Shown in pieces: positions 1 through 9,112 of a DNA stretch of 64,000 nt. The stretch lies in assembly GCA_038848005.1 (NCBI GenBank), contig JAWCNZ010000003.1, positions 1 to 64,000 of the forward strand. The letters run 5' to 3'. Made by a program: the position numbers and the translations under genes. Numbering within the stretch: the stretch's first letter is position 1; every line of letters begins with the position of its first letter. The DNA comes from JAWCNN01 sp038848005 (GTDB taxonomy: Archaea; Thermoproteota; Bathyarchaeia; Bathyarchaeales; Bathycorpusculaceae). The notes under the pieces were generated by a model. It saw nothing but the letters and a program-made list of their open reading frames with translations. It was not told where the DNA came from and did no database searches.

Positions 1-1546
1 ACAAAACAAAGAGACGCTGAGGCTAAGGAAAATATGGGCAAAAACATTATTGTAGACCATATATACCCCAGAAAAGCGGTGCTTCTTTCTAAAATTTCGT
101 TAAGCTCCAAAACTGCAAATTCGAAATTTGTGGCGTTAACCTTTGCTTTTATCTCATCTAAAACTGCTGTGCGGTTGACTGAAGGTTTCGCTTTAACCAT
201 TACAACGTTTGGTTTTGACAAACCAGTAATATTCTGCAAATCTCTTAGTGGCACGTAAATGACGTCTCCATTGTTTATTGGGTCTATGCATATTCCCACA
301 ACATCAAAATAATGCTCATACGCTTGCAAGCTTTGGTTTAGGGGCATTGTAAACATTTTGTTGGCTATGGAATCGCCCACAACGGCTTTTAGGCTTTGTC
401 CTTCGATGAAGAATTCACCTTCTATGAACCACCTGCCAAAAGTTTTTTCTGGTTCAACGCCTACAACTAGAGATTCGCCCTCTCGGTTTTTACCAACGGA
501 GGTCGTGGCTCCAGTTTCAGAATTGAATATGTAGCCAGGAACCTCTTTCACATGCGTCCATGTGATTAAGCGTTTTTCCATGCTTATTTTATCAAGCATT
601 AAGTCTAAATTGTCAAGAATTTCTTTGGGTATCATATATTTTTCTTCTGCATAGTTGAATGCTAATGCCTTTTTGTTTTCATAAAATTTTGACAGTAACA
701 GCGTGTATTGGTTGCACATGTCTTTGTGGGCTATTAGGATTATGTCTTTGCCAACTGCCTTTTCAACCCAGTTTTTAGTTGTTTGATGGGCAATTATTCC
801 GCCAGCAACAGCCACTGTTACGAGGAGGAAAACTACTGTTAAGCACAATAAAATACGGATTGTCGCTGATTTGCGGCGGAAAAGGCTTCGCAAAGCAATT
901 TTAAAAGTTAAGCCACGTTTTGAAACTGCTTTGAATTTAGATTCGGCAGTTACTCCCCAATAGTAAGTTGGCGAAAAAGCTTTTGCCGGCTCAAGTTTTG
1001 TTGCGTCCAAAATTGGTTTTGCCCCAAAAATCAACATAAAAATAAAGGATATAGCAAAAACTATTAAAACAAGCCAAAAATTAACTGGTTTTTGCGATAT
1101 TTGGAAGCCTAAGCTGTTTAAAATATCGGTTAAGGCGAAATCGGCCAACATGCCTAAAACAACGCCTAAAAAACAGCTGATAAACGCAACTATTAAAATT
1201 TCGTTCATGAAATACCCGAAAACTAAGTCGTTTGGGCAACCAGCGGCTTTCATTAATCCGATATCTCTTATTCTTTGGGACATCATGACGGAAACCATGA
1301 AGGAAATAAACACTGCGCCAGCCACAAAAATTAAAAAGGCAACAAATATATGAATTGGGATAAAACTGTTGAAAAACCCGCCGTCAGTTTTCCTTCAACC
1401 ATTAAAGATATTCCAAAACCTATTTTATCGCTTGACAATAACAGGAAAAGTGTTGATGCAACCGATAATGTTAGGCTAATTATTGTTAGGGTTGTTTGGG
1501 TTTTTCTTCGCATCAAATCGTTTATTGGAAAGAAGGTTTCACTCAA
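1..1546 (-). CDS. ABC transporter permease, FtsX/MacB type (frameshifted, cut by window start)
   Basis: Permease half of an export-type ABC system. The first 71 codons (1546 down to 1331) give a short cytoplasmic start and one membrane helix at about residues 17-35, then stop. The same protein resumes at about 1345 in another frame and stays open to base 1, with hydrophobic segments at about 1350-1150 and 1080-1020, a second helix group at about 900-800 and a large extracytoplasmic domain. The break lies at a TATATA run around 1341-1351; two extra bases or one missing base would explain it. The ATG overlaps the end of the ATPase gene by 8 nt, so the two are co-translated. Whether the shift is real or an assembly error cannot be told. 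Family confident; substrate unknown. Confidence 0.75.
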
Positions 1547-2225
1547 CTAGGCGCACCAGCTTTCCATCTTCCAAAAGCATTTTCTGGTCTGCCAAAGGAA
1601 TTATACGTTTGTCATGAGTGGCAACAATCATGGTTTTTCCGTTCTCCTTAAGTTTACGAAGTATTTCAACAATTTTTAGGCTTGTCTTTACGTCTAAATT
1701 TCCAGTTGGCTCATCAACAAGAAGCAGTGGCGGGTCATTAGCTAATGCACGGGCAAAGGCTACACGTTGCTGTTCGCCGCCGCTTAGCTGAAATGGGAAA
1801 TGGTTTGCCCTATGCTTTAAGCCAACAATCTCCAAAAGTTTTTCAACGCGGATTTTTATGTGGTTTAATGGTTTTTGAGTCCACTCCATTGGGAACGCAA
1901 TGTTTTCAGCAACTGTTAAAGTTGAAATGAGATTGTAGGATTGAAATACAAAACCGATATTGTTGCAGCGGAAAACAGCCAGAAAATCCTCATCTTTAAG
2001 GCTTAAATCTTCTCCGAAAACAATTATTTTTCCGCTTGTGGGCTTGTCAACACCACCAATAATGTTTAGTAGCGTTGTTTTTCCAGAACCAGACGGACCG
2101 CCAACAACCACAAACTCGCTTTTCTCCACCTCTAAATCTGCGCCCTTTAAAACTTCAACTTTCACACATCCAACCTCAAATGTTTTGCAGATATTTGAGG
2201 CGAAAACAACAGTTTCACTTTCCAT
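1539..2225 (-). CDS. ABC transporter ATP-binding protein, LolD/MacB type
   Basis: ATPase subunit that drives the adjacent FtsX-type permease. The 228-residue protein has all NBD motifs: Walker A GPSGSGKTT at 43-51, Q-loop Gln95, signature LSGGEQ at 147-152, Walker B LLLVDEP at 167-173, and the switch His204. Length and the TGNLD D-loop fit the MacB/LolD/FtsE family, which in archaea is usually linked to export or mechanotransmission, not uptake. Start ATG at 2225, 15 nt after the Hjc stop; it overlaps the permease by 8 nt. No membrane segment is present. Substrate is not predictable. Confidence 0.93.
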   Translation of the reverse strand: MESETVVFASNICKTFEVGCVKVEVLKGADLEVEKSEFVVVGGPSGSGKTTLLNIIGGVDKPTSGKIIVFGEDLSLKDEDFLAVFRCNNIGFVFQSYNLISTLTVAENIAFPMEWTQKPLNHIKIRVEKLLEIVGLKHRANHFPFQLSGGEQQRVAFARALANDPPLLLVDEPTGNLDVKTSLKIVEILRKLKENGKTMIVATHDKRIIPLADQKMLLEDGKLVRLVE

Positions 2226-2240
2226 TTTAAACTCCCATCA

Positions 2241-2660
2241 TTATAGTTTAAAGTTTCCCCTATCCCTTTTAAGGATTCTAGCCTTTTCAGGAAGCCTTTT
2301 CCCATCCCAATCTTTCCAGCTTAACTCCCTAAAAATCCATTTTTTGCCCAAATGGGCGGCAAGCACAGCATGTTTATAATTTCTTTCCAGTGGAATGAGC
2401 TCTTCGAGGAATCTGAAGAGTTTTTCGATTTGTTGTTTTGGAAAATAAGCGTAGTAACTAGCGTTTTTAACTTCAAAAGCATAAACATGCCCGTTTTTTC
2501 TTGCGATTACATCTGGAAGCGGGTTTAGGCTTGGGTTACTCACTGGAACACGAACGGCGTTAAAGCCATTTTTCGTTAGAAGCTTCACTAAGACGTTTTC
2601 GCTGTAAAACCCCCTTTTACGCCACCTACGAAGCTCAGCCTTATCAACTTCCCTAACCAT
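2241..2660 (-). CDS. hjc: Holliday junction resolvase Hjc
   Basis: Archaeal structure-specific endonuclease that cuts four-way DNA junctions in recombination and fork repair. The 139-residue protein shows the PD-(D/E)XK nuclease core: Glu21 in the first helix (YSEN), Asp50 in LPD, and the E-x-K pair Glu63/Lys65 (AFEVK). The basic N-terminal stretch and the dimer-forming RVP segment also fit Hjc. Typical Hjc proteins are about 120-140 residues. It lies 26 nt downstream of lonB on the same strand, probably in one transcript. Hjc and Hje paralogues are not separable by eye; Hjc is the better guess. Confidence 0.88.
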   Translation of the reverse strand: MVREVDKAELRRWRKRGFYSENVLVKLLTKNGFNAVRVPVSNPSLNPLPDVIARKNGHVYAFEVKNASYYAYFPKQQIEKLFRFLEELIPLERNYKHAVLAAHLGKKWIFRELSWKDWDGKRLPEKARILKRDRGNFKL

Positions 2661-2686
2661 AATTCTAAATTGTTAACACTTCAAAG

Positions 2687-4969
2687 TTATAAGTTTCTTT
2701 TGGCGGTTTGGTTTTTGCGTTTGTAGGCTTGAATCCAAACTTGGACGGCTGGCTGTTCAACCAAACATTCCCTTAAATAATCATCTAGAGTGGACGCTGG
2801 CACAACCTCTATTTTGTAGTCTCTCGGATCTATGGAATGCTCATAATTTTTTTGTGGAATAACCACTTTTTTGAATCCCCAAGCTTCAGCAGCCTTAATC
2901 TTCTCGTAAACGCCGCCTACAGCAGTTATTTGGATGGAATCGCCAACACCCAAGTTTATTTCGCCCGTAACAGCCACATCCTGCCTTACTGGTTTACCCT
3001 CAATAAGCGAACATAAAAGTATAGCCATGGTAACGCCTGCTGATGGGCCGTCCACGCCGTAGGATTGGGCGAAGTCTATATGCGTCAAATAGTCTTGCGC
3101 TATGTCTATGCCGTATTTTTGCAGAATGACGCTTCGGACTTTGGCTATGCTGTCGGAAATGAATGTTTGACCTTTGGCTACTCCAGTCACTTTGTAATAG
3201 CCCTTTAACGGATAACTCCGTGAAAGCTCACTTCTTTTTGACATATGCGCTTTTACACATAAGACACTGCCCGTCATTTCTCCGCTGTATGGGTCTCTTA
3301 CAACAGCCAAACCATATATTTGTCCAAGCTTAACGCCTTTTGGTTTTATCTCCAAAAGTTTGCCCCTTTCACTGATTTCATGCTCCAATATTTGCCTTTG
3401 AATTGTTTTGCAGTGGTGTTCTATGGCTTCCCGCACATGTCTTCTCTCAACAACTTTGCAATCTTCATTCATGGCGAGGGTTGCAGCCGTCTTAATAATA
3501 GAAATTAAAGGTCTAAACTTTGTTGTTAGGGCGTCTCTTTTATTGCTTCTGCGCCTACCCTCCTCCACAATTTCTTCGCATGCTTCACGGCTGAATGGAA
3601 TCAAATTGAACCGTTTAACTTCTTGTGCAATAAACTGCACATATTTCCGCCTATTCTCTACAGTGTTGGGCATGTCATTATTCATTCGAACAACTTTGCC
3701 ATAACCATAAATCCTATCCATTAAAGCGGGGTGTATCTGCCCTATGCTGTCAAAGTTTCCAGCTCCGACAAGGAAGGTTATGGCTGGAACAGGATCGGTT
3801 GAAACAGCCATCGCAGCCGTGTCGCCGCCGTGCCACCTTCCCCTTAAGGTTATGGGCAACTGTCCATCCTCAAGCACTGTTAAAAGCGTTACAGCCTCGT
3901 CTGGGTCTAAATTCTTTATCTCATCAATATACAGTATTCCCAAAGAAGCCCTGTGAACGTCTCCAGCTGTGACCCGCTGGTGCTCTGGAGTGCCTAAACC
4001 TCCAGTTTGGTATGGGTCCCAAGCTATTGAACCAAAAAGCTGAGCGCTTCTGTGACCTGTTGCATCCACAAACGGCGCATGTCCACTGCTGTTGTCAACT
4101 ATCAGTTTTGGAACTTCTGTTTGCTGAGCGCCTCCTATACCCCTAAGGTTTGTTAAACCGCCAATCCTTGAAAACCACCAGATGAAAACTCCAAAGAAAA
4201 TTAGGCTTCCGCCTGGAATGAAGGTTAAGGGCACAAGTCCAACAAACCTATCTATGAGGTAATTCGTGAAGTTGTGATTATAATACTCTTGGATGGGTTC
4301 TCCCAAAAACATGGGATTTGCATTCCAAGTTTGCCAAGCTTGATACATAAAGTAAAAGCCTAAGGCTATTAAAAACAAGCCTAACAACACCAGAAAAATT
4401 TGGAGAGCTTTTAATCCAACTTTTGTAATAAACTTTCTCTTAAGCTCTTTAAGTTGCTCCCTCTGGATGATTTTCTTCCCTTCTCCAGCCTTGTGGATTG
4501 AAATTTTCGGTTGACTTGGCAGTGCAGGATTTTTCCAGCACAAAACGTCAAAAAGTTTTATGCCCTTTTCCCTATAAATTTGAGTTAGCTTTTCAGCAAG
4601 CGCCCTGCCAATTAAAGATTTGCCTGTTCCAGGATCTCCCAAAAGAAGGAGGTATGGTCCTGGGCTTATGAGGTTTTTTGCTGGTGTTTTCGGCTTGTTT
4701 GGGTCGCTCCAATTTTCGTACCATGCCACTTTTTCAAGCCACTTGAGCTTATGAACCCACTCGTCAAGGCATAGGAAACACTCGTTTAAAGCTTGTTCTT
4801 GTCCTATAACCCAGTTTATAAGGTTGTCATCAACGGGGAAACCCTCAGTGCTTTTAAAGTTACCCCAATCCCATTTCACCTTAACCTTTCTGCCTTTAAC
4901 GTTTCTTTCAAGTATTTCCACATCTTTCCCAAAAGGGTTAACCGACAAATTGGCGCCTTCCCTTTCCAT
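2687..4969 (-). CDS. lonB: Archaeal Lon protease (LonB), membrane-anchored
   Basis: ATP-dependent protease of archaeal membranes that degrades damaged or regulatory proteins. In the 760-residue protein the AAA+ Walker A is GDPGTGKS at 111-118 and Walker B is ILYIDE at 345-350. Between them lie two membrane helices (about 188-208 and 243-265), the insertion that defines LonB. The C-terminal protease domain has the Ser643/Lys690 dyad (GPSAG and YEKIKAA). There is no Lon N-terminal substrate domain, as expected for LonB. Start ATG 4969 follows AGAGG. The protein is full length and no key residue is missing. Confidence 0.95.
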   Translation of the reverse strand: MEREGANLSVNPFGKDVEILERNVKGRKVKVKWDWGNFKSTEGFPVDDNLINWVIGQEQALNECFLCLDEWVHKLKWLEKVAWYENWSDPNKPKTPAKNLISPGPYLLLLGDPGTGKSLIGRALAEKLTQIYREKGIKLFDVLCWKNPALPSQPKISIHKAGEGKKIIQREQLKELKRKFITKVGLKALQIFLVLLGLFLIALGFYFMYQAWQTWNANPMFLGEPIQEYYNHNFTNYLIDRFVGLVPLTFIPGGSLIFFGVFIWWFSRIGGLTNLRGIGGAQQTEVPKLIVDNSSGHAPFVDATGHRSAQLFGSIAWDPYQTGGLGTPEHQRVTAGDVHRASLGILYIDEIKNLDPDEAVTLLTVLEDGQLPITLRGRWHGGDTAAMAVSTDPVPAITFLVGAGNFDSIGQIHPALMDRIYGYGKVVRMNNDMPNTVENRRKYVQFIAQEVKRFNLIPFSREACEEIVEEGRRRSNKRDALTTKFRPLISIIKTAATLAMNEDCKVVERRHVREAIEHHCKTIQRQILEHEISERGKLLEIKPKGVKLGQIYGLAVVRDPYSGEMTGSVLCVKAHMSKRSELSRSYPLKGYYKVTGVAKGQTFISDSIAKVRSVILQKYGIDIAQDYLTHIDFAQSYGVDGPSAGVTMAILLCSLIEGKPVRQDVAVTGEINLGVGDSIQITAVGGVYEKIKAAEAWGFKKVVIPQKNYEHSIDPRDYKIEVVPASTLDDYLRECLVEQPAVQVWIQAYKRKNQTAKRNL

Positions 4970-5366
4970 CCTCTGTCATAAGACGTACCATTCAATTATT
5001 ATAGAGGTTATTTCAAAATTGGCAATATAACAAAAACCGCACAGCAACCGAAAAACCCCGAATTTCCCATTTCTCCAATTCGCCAATTTTATTATTTTCT
5101 TAATCCATAAAAAGCAAAATTTCAAACTGTTCCAATCCGAACAGCCCAAAACCCAAAAGCAACATAAATGCTACCGCCTAAACCACAAAATCTTAAGCTC
5201 AAATCGGGCTCAAAACGGCGAAAAAACCTTTTTTATGGCTTTTTGGTTCTTCCATAAAACCTAAAGTATGGACTACACCAAGGCTTTGTAGAAAAACTGA
5301 CGAAAATCTCCATGCGAAATTTTCACTGTTAACTTTCGATTTTGCTTCGCTTGTCTGAAAGCGGAG

Positions 5367-5391
5367 TCTCGTTGATGCTTTTGTATACCGC
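5367..5391 (+). repeat. 25-nt inverted repeat, left copy
   Basis: The reverse complement of this stretch matches 5695-5719 with two mismatches, including 18 consecutive identical bases around a GTATAC core. The pair faces inward and encloses about 300 bp without a gene. No target-site duplication is visible at its edges, so a mobile-element origin is only a guess. Confidence 0.6.
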
Positions 5392-5694
5392 ACATCTTCA
5401 GTTAACTTTGGATTTACTTTGAATGATTGTTTTGGGGGTTCTGAAGCGTAGTGGCATCTTAGTTGATTTTAGGTTTTCACCAGGTTTTAGGCTTTGAAAT
5501 GTTGTTTCCGAAACGGGGTTTTTCTGGCTTGTTTTGTCTGAATGTTAAAAGTTGTTTTGTTTGGTGTAGGCTATATGGCTAACTTTTTCAGTTTTTTCAC
5601 GTATGCTTTTTACTTATAGGTTGTATTGGTTGCATAGATATTACCAACAGATTTTATATTTCACCAGCATTACCAGCAGCGTGTCCCAAAAAGC

Positions 5695-5719
5695 GCTGTA
5701 TACAAAAGCATCAACAAGA
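5695..5719 (-). repeat. 25-nt inverted repeat, right copy
   Basis: Partner of 5367-5391. It lies just upstream of the yjbQ start at 5762, so it would fall in the promoter or leader of that gene. Confidence 0.6.
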
Positions 5720-5761
5720 AATCCAAAAAGCTTTTCAAATGCAGCGCTTACAGTATCGTTC

Positions 5762-6178
5762 ATGTCAAACTGGAAAGTTTACAACACAAGCCACACTTTC
5801 TCAACAAAGGGTGAAATCGACTTCATAGATTTAACCAGCACGGTTCAAGAGGTTGTTTCAAAGTCGGGCATAAAAAATGGCATAGTACACGTGTTTGCTC
5901 CGCATGCCACTGGCATATTGATACTGACAGAAAGCGAGTACAGCCTACTAGAAGATATAAGGGTGTTCCTTGAAAAGTTAATTCCAAGCCGTGGCAGTTA
6001 TAGACATCCCTCCAATGCGCATTCGCATATACGGTCTGTACTTTTGCCTCCAGACAAAACTTTGCCAGTAATTGACGGTAGAGTGGAGTTTGGAACGTGG
6101 CAGTCGCTGGTGTTTGTTGAAACAGACGTTCACCCAAGAAGAAGAACAATTATCATTCAGGTTTTAGGTGAAACATAA
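5762..6178 (+). CDS. YjbQ/UPF0047 family protein
   Basis: Small enzyme of the YjbQ (UPF0047) family, described in bacteria as having weak thiamine-phosphate synthase activity; its true role in archaea is not settled. The 138-residue frame starting MSNWKVYN has the family signatures HAT (GIVHVFAPHATG), an NAHSH segment that would carry metal- or phosphate-binding histidines, and a C-terminal WQ...DVHPRRR stretch. The frame is open 53 codons further upstream, but homologues begin near this ATG and the upstream part holds the inverted repeat at 5695-5719, so 5762 is chosen. Cytoplasmic, no signal peptide. It stands alone between two long intergenic regions. Confidence 0.8.
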   Translation: MSNWKVYNTSHTFSTKGEIDFIDLTSTVQEVVSKSGIKNGIVHVFAPHATGILILTESEYSLLEDIRVFLEKLIPSRGSYRHPSNAHSHIRSVLLPPDKTLPVIDGRVEFGTWQSLVFVETDVHPRRRTIIIQVLGET

Positions 6179-6601
6179 CATAAACCGCTCAAAGTATTAG
6201 TTTAACGTAATTAATGTCCGAAGCTTACAGGCGGGTAATTCCTCCAAAATGCAACGTTATGGATACGTTAATTTTTCGTTTAGTGTTTAAAAGATGAAAA
6301 TGCGTTAAATTTAAACATTTCAGCTTATAAATTGAAGCTTAAATTTTATTTTTTATATTTAAAATGTAAAATTTTACAATTCGTATTTTTTCGAATAAAA
6401 AAGAAAGAATACTCTATAGCCGCTAGGCAGTTTCCAAAATCTTACAATAATTAACGTTGTTAGATATATGTTTCTCGATAATAATTTTGGAAGGTAAAAG
6501 TTTCCTGAAAAATATGTATTTATAAGTTTCGCTTATCTTCGATTTTATAATAGGCTTTATGGATTCTGGCGTTTTCTAAAGGCTCAGAAAATAAAGGCGT
6601 G
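6179..6601. other. AT-rich intergenic region
   Basis: No gene or RNA is recognised. It is very AT-rich from 6290 to 6400 and contains a perfect 14-bp palindrome TGTAAAATTTTACA at 6365-6378 and several TATA-like stretches. The two flanking genes converge here, so the region may hold both terminators. Confidence 0.45.
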
Positions 6602-7105
6602 TTAGATTCTTATCATGGCGGTTATGGTTGTCATCGACCCCTCTATTCCAGGAATGTTCTTATGAATGTAGGAGATTACCCGTTCGAGGTCTTGCCTATC
6701 TTTTGCTTTAACTGCGCATATCAAATCGTATGGTCCAAACACCGTGTCAGCCGACAAAACTTCTGGAACTTTTAGAAGGGCGGCTTGCACCTTCGCTAAA
6801 TCGCGGGGTTTGGTGTTTAAGAATATAAATGCGTAAGGCTCTTCCACGTATGCTGGTCCTTCATTAATGACTATGAAAGTCATCGAACGGCTTATCAGGG
6901 CTTCTTTGCCGCCTATGTTCACTATGGGGCTGAACCACCTTTCTATGAACTCGTCCAAGCTTTTTAATTCGCTGAATTGAATGAGAATGTCAAACGGACC
7001 GAAAAGGAGGAATATGTCTCCTCTTGGAATGTGCAGTTTTAAGAGTTGCTCCAAAACTCTGTTGTAAGCGCCAACTTTACAAGTTAAGCACATATACGCC
7101 TTCAT
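6602..7105 (-). CDS. Stand-alone Lrp/AsnC ligand-binding protein, two RAM domains
   Basis: The 167-residue protein is two tandem copies (about 1-75 and 85-165) of the RAM/AsnC effector domain without the N-terminal helix-turn-helix of Lrp regulators. Each half has the beta-alpha-beta-beta-alpha-beta pattern, with the matching stretches IFLLFGPFDILIQ and SADTVFGPYDLICAV. Such stand-alone domains bind amino acids or modulate partner Lrp proteins in archaea. It cannot bind DNA by itself on this evidence. The facing gene (LplB) starts 133 nt away and the two are divergent, with a TATA-like TTTATAAACTATAAA between them. The ligand is not predictable. Confidence 0.75.
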   Translation of the reverse strand: MKAYMCLTCKVGAYNRVLEQLLKLHIPRGDIFLLFGPFDILIQFSELKSLDEFIERWFSPIVNIGGKEALISRSMTFIVINEGPAYVEEPYAFIFLNTKPRDLAKVQAALLKVPEVLSADTVFGPYDLICAVKAKDRQDLERVISYIHKNIPGIEGSMTTITAMIRI

Positions 7106-7238
7106 TTCAAGTCACAAGGGTATACGCTGACAAACAAACACATAAAACTAGTGGTTTGCAAAAGCGCTTGCCAGTTTTAACTTTATAAACTATAAAGTAT
7201 GAATTAGATTATCCATTTATATGCAAAAGGGTGAGAGA

Positions 7239-7523
7239 ATGCTCAAAGCTGAACATAAAGTTGAAGGAGGCAAACTAATCAAAGTTCAACTAAGCATAGA
7301 CAACGGAAAAATAAAGGAGATAAAAATTATGGGTGACTTCTTCATGCATCCAGAAGAAGCCATCGAAAACCTCGAAAAATCACTGGTTGGATGCGCTTTT
7401 GACAAACTAACAATAACGGAAAACATAAAAACTTTCATTAAAACAAACAGTGTCACATTGTTGGGGGTTTCTCCAGAAGATTTCACAAAATGCATCATGA
7501 AAGCTGGTGGGGGCAATGGCTGA
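7239..7523 (+). CDS. lplB: Lipoate-protein ligase, C-terminal-domain subunit (LplB)
   Basis: Small subunit of the two-gene lipoate ligase known from Thermoplasma, where LplA alone cannot activate lipoate. The 94-residue protein has the accessory-domain pattern GGKLIKVQLSIDNGKIKEI and FFMHPEEAIENLEKSLVG. ATG 7239 is chosen because GGTGAGAG precedes it; ATG 7221 is 18 nt upstream and nearer the TATA-like AT run. It overlaps lplA by 8 nt, which fits a tight two-subunit operon. The target protein is very likely the E2 component encoded at 27674-28780. Confidence 0.85.
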   Translation: MLKAEHKVEGGKLIKVQLSIDNGKIKEIKIMGDFFMHPEEAIENLEKSLVGCAFDKLTITENIKTFIKTNSVTLLGVSPEDFTKCIMKAGGGNG

Positions 7524-8286
7524 AAAATGGCGTTTATTAGACACTGGGCTTAACAATGCATTTTATAATATGGCTTTAGACGAAGCCGTCGCCATAGCAA
7601 AATCAAAAAACCTTGTGCCAAACACGCTGCGCTTTTTCAGGTGGGAGCCATCCGCTGTTTCAATCGGCTATTTCCAAAGCATGGAAGAAGAAGTTGACGT
7701 GAAAGCCTGCGATGAAATGGGCATTGACTATGTTAGGCGCAGAACAGGCGGCGGAGCAGTGTACCACGACCGCAACGGCGAATTAACATATAGCCTCATA
7801 ACAGACCAGACGCATAGGCTGATTTCACAAGACTTCCAAAAAACTTATGAAACGCTATGTTCAGGCTTGGTTTTAGGTTTAAGACGTTTGGGCGTCCCAG
7901 CAGAGTTCAAACCAATAAACGACATAATCGTAAACGGCAAAAAACTGTCTGGAAACGCCCAAACAAGAGCAGGCGGAGTTGTACACCAACACGGCACAAT
8001 ACTACGTGACGTTAATCCATCCCTAATGTTTACGGTTTTAAAAGTTCCAAACGAAAAAATCCGAGACAAAATGATAAAATCAGTCGAAGAAAGAGTAACA
8101 TCCATCAAAAACTATTTGAATAGGGAAGTCGGCTTCGAAGAACTAAAAAACGCCCTAATAAAAGGCTTCGAAGAAGCCTTCAACATAGAACTCACACCAG
8201 ACGAAATAACCGATTTCGAAGAGCAAACAGCCAAAAAACTGCAAAAAGAGAAATACTCAACCAAAGAATGGAACTTCAAAAGATAG
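7516..8286 (+). CDS. lplA: Lipoate-protein ligase A, catalytic subunit
   Basis: Activates lipoate to lipoyl-AMP and transfers it to a lysine of lipoyl domains. From ATG 7516 the protein has 256 residues with the biotin/lipoate ligase core: RRTGGGAVYHD at about 75-85 (lipoyl-AMP loop) and the lysine of NGKKLSG near 143. The helper domain that E. coli LplA carries at its C-terminus is absent here and is supplied by the upstream gene lplB. A GTG at 7507 is an alternative start; ATG 7516 follows GGTGGGGG. It is cytoplasmic. The genome therefore scavenges or recycles free lipoate; a lipoate synthase was not seen in this window. Confidence 0.92.
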   Translation: MAEKWRLLDTGLNNAFYNMALDEAVAIAKSKNLVPNTLRFFRWEPSAVSIGYFQSMEEEVDVKACDEMGIDYVRRRTGGGAVYHDRNGELTYSLITDQTHRLISQDFQKTYETLCSGLVLGLRRLGVPAEFKPINDIIVNGKKLSGNAQTRAGGVVHQHGTILRDVNPSLMFTVLKVPNEKIRDKMIKSVEERVTSIKNYLNREVGFEELKNALIKGFEEAFNIELTPDEITDFEEQTAKKLQKEKYSTKEWNFKR

Positions 8287-8379
8287 AGACTACTGCAATT
8301 TTGCAGTACACGGCTAACAGCAAAATTGACATTTAAAAACAGAAATAAACAACCACACAACTAAAATATTACGCCGAAC

Positions 8380-8453
8380 GGCCGAGGTGAGGTAGCCTGG
8401 AAGCCTACGGGCCTGTGGAGCCCGGCGCCCGGGTTCAAATCCCGGCCTCGGCC
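8380..8453 (+). tRNA. tRNA-His (GTG anticodon), with encoded G-1
   Basis: Cloverleaf read by eye: acceptor stem GCCGAGG (8381-8387) with CCTCGGC (8446-8452), D-arm AGGT/GCCT, anticodon stem CGGGC/GCCCG with loop CTGTGGA (anticodon GTG), and T-arm CCGGG-TTCAAAT-CCCGG. The base before the acceptor stem is G (8380) and the discriminator is C (8453), so the G-1:C73 pair that identifies tRNA-His is encoded. No CCA is encoded and there is no intron. Confidence 0.95.
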
Positions 8454-8617
8454 CCTTACACAGGATTTTAGCCCCGGTGCGAATGAAGATGCTATATTTG
8501 TGTGCTGGGTTAGTTGTAGGGTTATTCCTTTTTAATTGGCGTTGTCTCTTTGAAAATTGCGCCGACGACATTTGTGGGGTTGATGTCTAAAACTTATTAG
8601 GTTTGGTGGACAGAGGG

Positions 8618-9112
8618 ATGGTGGAGGTTTGGATGTTGTGTGATAAGAGGGGTGGAAAAATTGTTTTGGTTGCGCATTGCATTTTGAATCAGAATTCTCG
8701 TGTTTTGGGTTTGGCTGTGGAGCCAGGCGCAATAGCTGAGGTTGTGGATTTTTTGGTGCGGTGCGGAGTTGGCATAGTTCAGATACCTTGTCCAGAACTT
8801 GCTTTTGCTGGTTTGTTGAGGCAGCCACAAACGAGGGAGCAATACGACAATGTTGCTTTTAGGGAAAATTGCAGAAAGATTGCGGTTGAAGTTGCAAATC
8901 AAGTGGGCAGTTATGCGAAGGGTGGAGTAAAGCTTGTTTTGGTTGTTGGTGTTGATGGAAGCCCAAGCTGCGGCGTAAAGGAGCCTATGGGCATTTTCAT
9001 GGAGGAACTGCGTTTTGCATTAAATAAAATTGGATTTTCAGCGCCATTTTGCGGAATAAGCCTAGAAAATCCAAGCGAAGACATTGTTGAAATGGAAAAA
9101 CACCTCAAATAG
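8618..9112 (+). CDS. DUF523-related cysteine protein (TudS-like)
   Basis: Protein of about 165 residues with three spaced cysteines, in the motifs HCILNQNSRV, IPCPE and DGSPSCG. This is the pattern of DUF523-like proteins; the related TudS desulfidases bind a [4Fe-4S] cluster with three cysteines. GLLRQPQTREQYD is a further family block. Function here is unproven; sulfur removal from a thiolated base or another Fe-S reaction is only an inference. The start is uncertain: ATG 8618 and ATG 8633 are both in frame, and TTG 8603 is less likely. The gene converges with UPF0282 and overlaps its end by 8 nt. Confidence 0.65.
   Translation: MVEVWMLCDKRGGKIVLVAHCILNQNSRVLGLAVEPGAIAEVVDFLVRCGVGIVQIPCPELAFAGLLRQPQTREQYDNVAFRENCRKIAVEVANQVGSYAKGGVKLVLVVGVDGSPSCGVKEPMGIFMEELRFALNKIGFSAPFCGISLENPSEDIVEMEKHLK

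Larger units (their letters stand above)
4970..5761. other. Long intergenic region between lonB and the yjbQ gene
   Basis: No convincing gene is seen. The region is AT-rich and holds several inverted repeats: a hairpin CTGTTC/GAACAG at 5127-5144, TTTTATGG/CCATAAAA arms at about 5232-5260, and the 25-nt inverted pair described separately (5367-5391 and 5695-5719). A 64-codon open frame on the minus strand (5393-5199) has no start signal and no recognisable domain. The frame open upstream of yjbQ from 5603 is probably not translated. The lonB promoter must lie near 4985-5030. Confidence 0.5.

Noticed and set aside
5603..5761. In-frame extension of yjbQ by 53 codons
   Set aside because: It covers the inverted repeat and the family normally starts near MSNWKVYN at 5762.
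8314..8571. Minus-strand open frame across the tRNA-His gene
   Set aside because: It is antisense to a well-formed tRNA and its translation is Arg/Pro-rich noise.
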